DNA from: Verrucomicrobiota bacterium
GTDB taxonomy: Bacteria; Verrucomicrobiota; Verrucomicrobiia; Verrucomicrobiales; Akkermansiaceae
Assembly (NCBI GenBank): GCA_009885905.1
Contig: VFJU01000494.1
Span: 1-14,214 of the forward strand
Length of the DNA: 14,214 bases
Direction of reading: 5' to 3'
Shown here: piece by piece, positions 8,102 through 14,214 of the stretch
Layout of the letters: every line of letters begins with the position of its first letter
Position numbering within the stretch: the first letter of the stretch is position 1
Notes under the pieces: generated by a model
Database searches by the model: none
Seen by the model: the letters and a program-made list of their open reading frames with translations, nothing else
Told to the model about the DNA's origin: nothing
Position numbers and translations under genes: made by a program

Positions 8102-8419
8102 ATGTTTGAAACTGAAATTTCAGTGGCGGTGGCTTTGCTCGCCATTAGTGTGATTTTGTTGGTTTTGGTTTTGTTGGTGCTGGTGCGGATATTATCACGA
8201 ATTCCTCGCACCGAGGAGGGTGCCGCGAGACAAGACATCCTCTCGCACGAGTTCCGGGATTCCCCACTTAGCGCTGGGGAGTCGGCGCGCGGTGGGGCCT
8301 TCGAGACTTTCCTCGAGGAGGATCCAGCTCGCCGCTATCTTCCCAAGGCCGAGCAGTTCAAAAATTATCGGATTTGGCGGCAGCAAAATGGCCTGAATTG
8401 GTCGAATTCTCAATTGTGA
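8102..8419 (+). CDS. Small single-pass membrane protein of unknown function
   Basis: This 105-residue protein is not one I can assign to a named family. It starts MFETEIS, then a single very hydrophobic helix (about residues 6-30, largely Leu, Val and Ile, with a VLVLLVLV repeat) followed by RILSRIPR, so the positive-inside rule puts the C-terminal part in the cytoplasm. The soluble part has a variable Ser/Gly/Glu-rich linker (about 35-62) and a denser end, EEDPARRYLPKAEQF then NYRIWRQQNGLNW, rich in charged and aromatic residues and likely to be the conserved functional piece. I chose the ATG at 8102 over an upstream in-frame TTG at 8069, because it begins directly before the membrane helix. 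It lies 182 bp upstream of actA on the same strand. A role with the respiratory complex is possible but unproven. Confidence 0.7.
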   Translation: MFETEISVAVALLAISVILLVLVLLVLVRILSRIPRTEEGAARQDILSHEFRDSPLSAGESARGGAFETFLEEDPARRYLPKAEQFKNYRIWRQQNGLNWSNSQL

Positions 8420-8515
8420 TCGTTAAATTCGACCGGGTTCGCCAATTTCGTTAAGAAATTAGTGATATTTGCTTTTTTGGCATTGCATGGCGTCGTTTCG
8501 TTTGCATCCTCCCGC

Positions 8516-8542
8516 GGTCCGGTTTGATTCCGGTTCTTTTTT
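8516..8542 (+). terminator. Possible weak intrinsic terminator before actA
   Basis: A 4-bp GC stem, ccgg (8519-8522) with ccgg (8530-8533), extended by a further G-C and a G-T pair across a T-T mismatch, is followed by ttctttttt (8534-8542). It could end transcripts of the small membrane protein gene, leaving actA with its own promoter. The stem is short, so this is tentative. Confidence 0.35.
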
Positions 8543-8548
8543 GAAAAT

Positions 8549-8570
8549 GCTTGTGAAAAATTTCACAAGC
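8549..8570. promoter_or_regulatory. Perfect 22-bp palindrome with Crp/Fnr-type core upstream of actA
   Basis: The arms gcttgtgaaa (8549-8558) and tttcacaagc (8561-8570) are exact reverse complements around a two-base centre. Inside it lies TGTGA (8552-8556), six bases, then TCACA (8563-8567), exactly the TGTGA-N6-TCACA consensus recognised by Crp and by related members of the Crp/Fnr superfamily. A 10-bp perfect arm pair is not expected by chance in a window this size. The centre is about 42 bp upstream of the actA ATG. No confident -10 box is visible, so whether it acts as an activator or repressor site cannot be told. Confidence 0.6.
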
Positions 8571-8601
8571 TAGAAACTTCAAGCACTGCATCGCCCAACA
8601 C

Positions 8602-9300
8602 ATGGCAAATATTTTTCCTCGCTGGTCCAATCTGCTGCCTTTCAAGATCGCTGTCTGCGCCGGAACCGTAGGAGCGGGAGTCGCTCTCGCTTTTACCTAC
8701 TACGCCACGCCGAAAACTCTCAACGTGGGCTACCAACCGTCGCAGCCGATTCCTTTTTCGCATAAAATCCACGTCGACCAGCTTGGACTGGATTGCCGGT
8801 ATTGTCACTCGTTCGTGGATGTCTCGGGCGTTTCGAATGTTCCAACCGGCAGCACATGCTGGAATTGCCACCAGCATGTCCAACGTGACAGCCCGAAACT
8901 CGCGCCGCTCCATAAGTCGATGGATGTCACCTACCCAGGTTACGACGGCAAGCCGATCGAGTGGGTGCGGGTGCACAAAGCCCCTGACTATGTTTATTTT
9001 AATCACTCAGCGCACGTCAATCGAGGGATTTCCTGCCAGAGTTGTCACGGTGACGTCAACAAAATGGAGGTCGTCTATCAGGCGCAACCGCTATCGATGG
9101 GATGGTGCCTTGATTGTCACCGTGCCCCCGAGAAAAATCTTCGTCCATTGGAGGAAGTTTACAATTTCGGCTACGATGCAGAAACCTATATCTCCAATAA
9201 CCCGCAACTTGGCGTGAAGACGACCGAAGAACTGGGCCTCAAGTTGAAAGAGCAATTCATGGTGAAACCCAAGGAAACTTGCGCCGCTTGTCACCGTTGA
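8602..9300 (+). CDS. actA: Alternative Complex III subunit ActA, pentahaem c-type cytochrome
   Basis: ActA is the multihaem electron-transfer subunit of Alternative Complex III, a membrane quinol oxidase unrelated to cytochrome bc1. The 232 residues contain five CxxCH haem-attachment sites at 65-69, 86-90, 145-149, 169-173 and 227-231. Additional histidines such as those in the FSHK, PLHK and NHSAH segments could serve as sixth ligands. One hydrophobic helix at about 14-34 should act as membrane anchor and export signal, leaving the haem domain in the periplasm. The fifth haem motif ends one residue before the C-terminus. No Shine-Dalgarno sequence is seen. It is directly upstream of actB (45-bp gap) and actC, the canonical order. 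The palindrome at 8549-8570 is the likely regulatory site. Confidence 0.93.
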   Translation: MANIFPRWSNLLPFKIAVCAGTVGAGVALAFTYYATPKTLNVGYQPSQPIPFSHKIHVDQLGLDCRYCHSFVDVSGVSNVPTGSTCWNCHQHVQRDSPKLAPLHKSMDVTYPGYDGKPIEWVRVHKAPDYVYFNHSAHVNRGISCQSCHGDVNKMEVVYQAQPLSMGWCLDCHRAPEKNLRPLEEVYNFGYDAETYISNNPQLGVKTTEELGLKLKEQFMVKPKETCAACHR

Positions 9301-9345
9301 TCCTTCTATCCATTTCACCAATTTCCATCATTTCCGCAGTCTAAC

Positions 9346-12300
9346 ATGAGTAAGCGTATTTTGCATCATCCCGCAGTTCCTATCGGTGAAACCACCGTCT
9401 CATGGCGCAGTGTGGGGCAGCTTGAAGATACCGCTGATTTCCGTCAGTGGATGGATCGCGAGTTTCCACAAGGTGCCGCGGTGCTAGCAAGCGAGGAGGA
9501 ATCCGAAACTTCGCGTCGGTCGTTTTTGAAATTGATGGGTGCGTCCACTGCTCTGGCAGGATTCGGCATGGCAGCCTGCCGCCGCCCCGAGGCTTATATT
9601 TTACCCTACACCAAGGCACCGGAATGGGTGATACCAGGCAATGCAACCTACTACGCATCCGCCATGCCTCGTGCTCATGGCGCGACACCCTTGGTGGTAA
9701 CCACCTTTGAAGGTCGCCCTACCAAGCTCGCGCCGAATGGACTTCATCCAGATGCGGAAGGCACCGACGCGTTTGCGCAAGCATCGGTGTTAGATCTTTA
9801 TTCGCCATCGCGTTCACGTGGCTTCCTTAAATCGGGGAAGCCAGTGGAGAGAACTAAATTTGAGGCAGTTTTGGCGACACTTGCGACCGACTCCGCGGCG
9901 AAAATCGGATTCTTGTTTGGTGCGGATGATAGCCCGACCCGTGTGCGCCTGATTAAGGAGCTTGCAGCGAAATATTCAGCCGCGAAATTCTATCAGTACG
10001 AGGCTCTCACCGGCGACTCTTCATCCATAGCTTTAGGCGATGGTGTTAAGCTTGTTGCTGATTTTTCCAAAGCGGATCGTATTGTTTCACTCGATTGTGA
10101 TTTTGCGGGTGTGGATTTTCAAGGTCCTGTGACCCCATTTTTCGACCGCCGCAAACCTGAAGGTAAGTTCTACGATTCCAAGGCGGATGCTGCGTCGATG
10201 AACCGTCTTTATTCAGTTGAGGCCGCTTTCACTTTGACCGGTGGAATGGCGGATCACCGCCTGCGAGTTTCTCCTAGCCAAGTGACAGCCGTTGCGGCAC
10301 AGATCGCTCGTGGACTTGGCGTGAAGGCTGGTGTGGCGATTGTTTCCCCAGAATTGTCTGATCCCAAGCAAGTTGCGTGGGTGAATGGCTTGGTGGATGA
10401 CCTGAAGGAGAACGCGGGAAAATCGATCGTTCTTGCCGGCTCTCGACAATCGCTGGCGCTCCATTTGCTCGCCCATGCGATCAATGTCGAACTCGGAAAC
10501 ATCGGCGACGGCAAGCCACTCCTTGCGGTTCAGACAGACACGAAAGGTTTAGGAAATCTAGCAGCACTCAAAGCGGATATCGATTCGAAAGCGGTTGAAA
10601 CTTTATTCGTGATGACTCCATCCAATCCGATTTTTGATGCTCCTACGGATCTTCAATTCACGGATACCTATGCGAAGCTGAAGACGAGCATCCACCTTGG
10701 GATGCGCACCGACGCGACGGCCCAAGCTTCGACTTGGCATATTCCTGCGGCCCATTATCTCGAATCATGGTCAGACGCTCGCACCGCTCGCGGCACTCAT
10801 ACGGTGGTGCAACCAATGATTCTTCCGCTCTACAACAACTGCATTTCAGAGGTCGAGCTTCTGTTAGCGTTGCTTTCTAACGATGGTAAACTACTCAACG
10901 GAGAGGGCGAAAAAGGGGCAGCGTCTCCAGCATATGCCGCTGTTCGGAGCACACTTTCTACACTCGGTGGAGAAGGGGAGACTGCATGGAAAAAATTCCT
11001 GCGCGATGGTTTCTTAGAGGGTTCGCTCTATCCATTGGTCAGCCCTGCACCGCGAGGTGATATGTCTGCGCCGATCATCGCGTCCCCGCCGACGAAGGAT
11101 GCTCTCGAAGTGATTTTTTCCACCGACTCATCGATTTTTGATGGGCGTTGGATCGATAATGGTTGGCTCCAGGAAGCTCCGGATCCGATTTCAAAACTCA
11201 CTTGGGACAACGTCGCATTGGTCGCACCACTTACGGCCAAGGAACTTGGTATTTACGATCAAATCATCCAACTCGAGACTCAGTTTGCATCTCGCTCGCC
11301 GGACGATGAAGCGCAGAACCGCACCTCGCCAATGATCCAGTTGGTGGTGAATGGTCAGACATTGGAAATTCCAATTTTAATTTCATTTGGCCAAGCCGAG
11401 AACACCTTGGTGATACCTCTGGGTTACGGGCAAGGGTTTGATGAGAATGACGAGCTCAAGCGAGGACCCAAAAATGTCGACTGTGTTGGGCTTGTAGGGG
11501 TTAACCGCGGCTTCGATGCCTATCCGCTGCGTACATCGACAACTGCCTACTTTGCCGCAGGTGCAACCGCGAAGCCGACTGGTAAACGTTACTCGGTTGC
11601 CCTCACTCAAGAGCACAATGCGATGTATGGTCGTGCTCTCGCTCGTGAAGTATCGACTCTAGACGACGAAGTGAAAGGCTCATTCAGCGCTCAACTCGCA
11701 AACGTGCCGAAGCAAGGCAATGACGCTCACGCACCGCCTAACATTTCACTCTACAAGCAAGAAGATCGTGCTGGAAAGCCACTCATCAATGACCCAATCC
11801 ACCAGTGGGGAATGTCGATCGATCTATCTTCCTGCATGGGTTGCAATGCATGCTTGGTGGCTTGTCAGTCTGAGAACAACATCCCGATTGTTGGTAAAAA
11901 ACAAGTGGCGATGGGTCGCGAAATGCACTGGATCCGGATGGATCGCTATTTCGCCGCGCAGAAAGATAACACCTTCGACGATGGCAATCCAGAGATGGTC
12001 CCACAACCGGTGGCATGTGTGCAATGTGAGTCCGCACCTTGTGAAACGGTTTGCCCCGTGAACGCGACCATTCATACCGAAGATGGCTTGAACGCGATGG
12101 CTTATAATCGCTGCATCGGCACGCGTTACTGCGCTAACAACTGTCCTTACAAGGCTCGTCGTTTCAACTATTTTGACTACAACAAGCGCAACCCGCTCAT
12201 TACTCACAATCTTTACAAAGGTCCGTTCGGTGTGAAGCAAGTCGGTGAGGCTCCTCACCTTCAAAAGAATCCTAACGTCACGGTCCGCATGCGCGGCGTG

Positions 12301-12678
12301 ATGGAAAAGTGCACCTACTGCGTCCAACGTCTCCAAGAGGCGGTGATTCGCCAGAAGCGAGGCCAAAAACAAGAGGCACTTGTCGCTGGCAAGCCATCCA
12401 CAGAGATGACCGTCAACATTCTAACACTTCGGATCCCAGTGGACTCGGTGAAGACGGCTTGTCAAGACGCTTGCCCAGCCGGTGCGATCACCTTCGGCAA
12501 TCTCCTCGACGAAGAAAAATCAGTGGTGGTCCGCAGCAAACGTATCGACCGCAATTACGACCTTCTCAACTACATAGGCACCCGGCCGAGGACCAGTTAT
12601 CTAGCGAGGGTCAAGAACCCGAATCCTAAAATGCCGGATGCCAAGTTTATCGGCAAGGCGACCATTCACATGGTCTAA
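9346..12678 (+). CDS. actB: Alternative Complex III subunit ActB, fused molybdopterin-like and iron-sulfur protein
   Basis: ActB joins a large N-terminal domain related to molybdopterin oxidoreductases, which in this family lacks the cofactor, to a C-terminal ferredoxin-like domain of the NrfC/PsrB type. The 1110-residue length fits. After about 55 residues comes a twin-arginine motif, SRRSFLKLMG (56-65), then a hydrophobic run ending at Cys78, a possible lipidation site. The C-terminal domain (about 820-1060) has four cluster motifs: Cys830/833/836/840; Cys891/894/899/903; CIGTRYCANNC with only three cysteines (923, 929, 933); and Cys989/992 with Cys1039/1043. This predicts three [4Fe-4S] clusters and one [3Fe-4S] cluster, as known for ActB. 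It lies between actA and actC with gaps of 45 and 36 bp. The clusters carry electrons between the quinol site in ActC and the haems. Confidence 0.95.
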   Translation: MSKRILHHPAVPIGETTVSWRSVGQLEDTADFRQWMDREFPQGAAVLASEEESETSRRSFLKLMGASTALAGFGMAACRRPEAYILPYTKAPEWVIPGNATYYASAMPRAHGATPLVVTTFEGRPTKLAPNGLHPDAEGTDAFAQASVLDLYSPSRSRGFLKSGKPVERTKFEAVLATLATDSAAKIGFLFGADDSPTRVRLIKELAAKYSAAKFYQYEALTGDSSSIALGDGVKLVADFSKADRIVSLDCDFAGVDFQGPVTPFFDRRKPEGKFYDSKADAASMNRLYSVEAAFTLTGGMADHRLRVSPSQVTAVAAQIARGLGVKAGVAIVSPELSDPKQVAWVNGLVDDLKENAGKSIVLAGSRQSLALHLLAHAINVELGNIGDGKPLLAVQTDTKGLGNLAALKADIDSKAVETLFVMTPSNPIFDAPTDLQFTDTYAKLKTSIHLGMRTDATAQASTWHIPAAHYLESWSDARTARGTHTVVQPMILPLYNNCISEVELLLALLSNDGKLLNGEGEKGAASPAYAAVRSTLSTLGGEGETAWKKFLRDGFLEGSLYPLVSPAPRGDMSAPIIASPPTKDALEVIFSTDSSIFDGRWIDNGWLQEAPDPISKLTWDNVALVAPLTAKELGIYDQIIQLETQFASRSPDDEAQNRTSPMIQLVVNGQTLEIPILISFGQAENTLVIPLGYGQGFDENDELKRGPKNVDCVGLVGVNRGFDAYPLRTSTTAYFAAGATAKPTGKRYSVALTQEHNAMYGRALAREVSTLDDEVKGSFSAQLANVPKQGNDAHAPPNISLYKQEDRAGKPLINDPIHQWGMSIDLSSCMGCNACLVACQSENNIPIVGKKQVAMGREMHWIRMDRYFAAQKDNTFDDGNPEMVPQPVACVQCESAPCETVCPVNATIHTEDGLNAMAYNRCIGTRYCANNCPYKARRFNYFDYNKRNPLITHNLYKGPFGVKQVGEAPHLQKNPNVTVRMRGVMEKCTYCVQRLQEAVIRQKRGQKQEALVAGKPSTEMTVNILTLRIPVDSVKTACQDACPAGAITFGNLLDEEKSVVVRSKRIDRNYDLLNYIGTRPRTSYLARVKNPNPKMPDAKFIGKATIHMV

Positions 12679-12714
12679 TTCAATTTCCTCTGAGCACCCA
12701 ATTTTTTTCTAACC

Positions 12715-14190
12715 ATGGCATCCACCACTCACTCAGCAACTGAGACCCACACTGGGGTAAAAATTCCAGTGCTTGAGCGCGAAAAGCTCATCCTCAGCGG
12801 GCGTTCGTACCACTGGATCACCGAGCGCATTTGCGGCGTTCTTGAAAACCGCCAACCGTTTCTCTGGTGGTTGCTTTTCATTCCTTCAGCACTCATTGCT
12901 ATGATTGGTGTGGGCGGGGGATTGACTTACCTTGTCTCGACGGGCGTCGGTGTTTGGGGAATGTCTAACCGAGTTTTCTGGGGCTTTGATATCACCAACT
13001 TCGTGTTCTGGATCGGTATCGGCCACGCCGGTACCTTGATCTCGGCGGTGCTCTTTCTCACCCGGCAAAATTGGCGGACTTCCATCAATCGTGCCGCAGA
13101 GGCCATGACCATCTTCGCGGTGATTTGCGCGGGTATTTTTCCCGCATTCCACGTGGGTCGCGTGTGGTTCGCTTGGTTCCTCGCCCCTGTGCCGAACGCC
13201 AATGCGATCTGGCAGAATTTCAAATCACCGTTGCTCTGGGACGTCTTTGCCGTTTCCACTTATTTCACGATCTCTTTAATCTTTTGGTATCTGGGAATGG
13301 TTCCGGATCTCGCGACAATTCGCGACCGTTGCAAGCCGGGCATTCGCAAGATTCTCTATGGAATGTTTTCGCTCGGTTGGCGCGGTGGTAACCGTCAGTG
13401 GAGTCACTACGAAATGGCCTACTTGCTCCTCGCGGCACTATCCACTCCCTTGGTGCTTTCAGTTCACTCGGTGGTTTCTTTTGACTTCGCAACTTCAGTG
13501 GTTCCCGGATGGCACACCACGATTTTCCCACCTTACTTCGTTGCAGGTGCCATCTTTGGTGGTTTCGCCATGGTTCTAACGATTATGGTTCCTGCTCGTT
13601 TCATCTACGGCTTGCAGGATTTAATTACCATGAAGCACATCGACAACATGGCTAAGATCATCCTTCTAACAGGAACGATCGTTGGTTACGCTTACTTGAT
13701 GGAGTTGTTTGTCGCTTTCTACTCCGGCGCGATTTATGAAATGGATGCCTTCAAGTTCAGGATCGCAGGTCCATATTGGTGGGCTTATGCAGCGATGATG
13801 AGTTGCAACGTCCTTTCGCCTCAAGTCTTTTGGTTCAAAGCGTGCCGTGAAAATCTTTGGGTCATCATGATTGTCGCGATGTGTGTCAATGTCGGCATGT
13901 GGTTCGAACGGTTCGTAATTATTTGCACCACGCTGGCCCGCATGTGGCTGCCTGGTGACTGGAAGACCTACTCGCCAAGCGGTGTCGAGTTGATGACTTT
14001 CGTTGGTACGATCGGCTTATTTCTAGCACTTTTCCTTATGTTTCTGCGTTTCCTTCCATGTATCAATATCGCGGAAGTCAAGTGGACCCTGTTAGAGTCA
14101 GATCCACATCACGATGAATTAGAAAGTCATCCGGATCCTGGCGTCGTCATTGTACCCGCCTATCAGAAGGAATTGGTTTCCTCTAAATAA
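12715..14190 (+). CDS. actC: Alternative Complex III subunit ActC, NrfD/PsrC-like quinol-binding membrane protein
   Basis: ActC is the NrfD/PsrC-type integral membrane subunit that binds quinol and is proposed to take part in proton translocation. The 491-residue protein has about ten hydrophobic helices (near 49-72, 93-115, 126-148, 174-194, 232-252, 271-293, 313-335, 353-372, 380-402 and 425-447). Family stretches include [17 protein letters not shown] (His104), [14 protein letters not shown] (His146), [12 protein letters not shown] (His251, Asp257) and [20 protein letters not shown]. The N-terminal 45 residues and the acidic, His-containing tail after about 455 are soluble. It starts 36 bp after actB with no Shine-Dalgarno sequence. 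Only 24 bp of window follow the stop, with no terminator, so further act genes (actD, actE, actF) probably follow outside the window. Confidence 0.95.
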   Translation: MASTTHSATETHTGVKIPVLEREKLILSGRSYHWITERICGVLENRQPFLWWLLFIPSALIAMIGVGGGLTYLVSTGVGVWGMSNRVFWGFDITNFVFWIGIGHAGTLISAVLFLTRQNWRTSINRAAEAMTIFAVICAGIFPAFHVGRVWFAWFLAPVPNANAIWQNFKSPLLWDVFAVSTYFTISLIFWYLGMVPDLATIRDRCKPGIRKILYGMFSLGWRGGNRQWSHYEMAYLLLAALSTPLVLSVHSVVSFDFATSVVPGWHTTIFPPYFVAGAIFGGFAMVLTIMVPARFIYGLQDLITMKHIDNMAKIILLTGTIVGYAYLMELFVAFYSGAIYEMDAFKFRIAGPYWWAYAAMMSCNVLSPQVFWFKACRENLWVIMIVAMCVNVGMWFERFVIICTTLARMWLPGDWKTYSPSGVELMTFVGTIGLFLALFLMFLRFLPCINIAEVKWTLLESDPHHDELESHPDPGVVIVPAYQKELVSSK

Positions 14191-14214
14191 CTTTTTCAAC
14201 GAACTACCTACATC

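Noticed and set aside
8111..8124. 14-bp perfect palindrome ACTGAAATTTCAGT
   Set aside because: It lies inside the start of the small membrane protein gene, and a palindrome of this length is expected about once by chance in 14 kb.
8518..8534. Sequence resembling a tRNA T-arm (ccgg-tttgatt-ccgg)
   Set aside because: The loop lacks the TTC of the T-loop and no matching acceptor, D or anticodon arms are found upstream; a weak terminator explains it better.
9346..11800. ActB N-terminal domain as an active molybdenum enzyme
   Set aside because: The flanking genes, domain fusion and overall layout are those of Alternative Complex III, whose ActB has no molybdopterin cofactor.
11824..12372. 182-codon minus-strand open frame inside actB
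   Set aside because: It lies opposite the iron-sulfur domain of actB, where codon constraint on the real gene can keep the antisense frame open; no recognisable protein features.

Overview
This window looks like ordinary chromosome from a Gram-negative rod-shaped bacterium, most probably a member of the Verrucomicrobiota. The grounds are a complete mreB-mreC-mreD-PBP2 cell-shape block (planctomycetes generally lack MreB), a secreted DUF1080 protein of the kind abundant in Verrucomicrobiota and Planctomycetota, an Alternative Complex III operon with a short separate pentahaem ActA, and start codons that lack canonical Shine-Dalgarno sequences. The taxonomic call is inference from gene content; no rRNA or other marker gene is present.

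Layout. (1) 3-449: probably the 3' part of a GreA/GreB-like transcription factor gene, followed by a 203-bp gap with an 8-bp inverted repeat. (2) 653-6984: a tightly packed + strand block of mreB, mreC, mreD, PBP2 (mrdA) and an RNase E/G-family nuclease (rng). MreBCD and PBP2 form the core of the elongasome, which directs lateral peptidoglycan synthesis; the nuclease processes RNA. (3) 7064-7933, minus strand: a secreted DUF1080 (3-keto-disaccharide hydrolase-like) protein, convergent with rng, with a clear intrinsic terminator on its own strand at 7023-7046. (4) 8102-8419, plus strand: a small single-pass membrane protein of unknown function, divergent from the DUF1080 gene. (5) 8602-14190, plus strand: actA, actB and actC of Alternative Complex III, which oxidises menaquinol or ubiquinol and passes electrons through haems and iron-sulfur clusters to downstream carriers or a terminal oxidase. 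The operon probably continues past the window with actD, actE and actF.

The most notable non-coding signal is a perfect 10+2+10 palindrome at 8549-8570, just upstream of actA. It contains an exact TGTGA-N6-TCACA core, the consensus of Crp/Fnr-superfamily sites, so the respiratory operon may be controlled by a regulator of that superfamily. Other points are the uniform lack of Shine-Dalgarno sequences, an RNase G gene directly after PBP2, a low-complexity tail on PBP2, and the uncharacterised small membrane protein upstream of actA. I see no mobile elements, CRISPR arrays, tRNA or rRNA genes, and no strong sign of a wholly new system.
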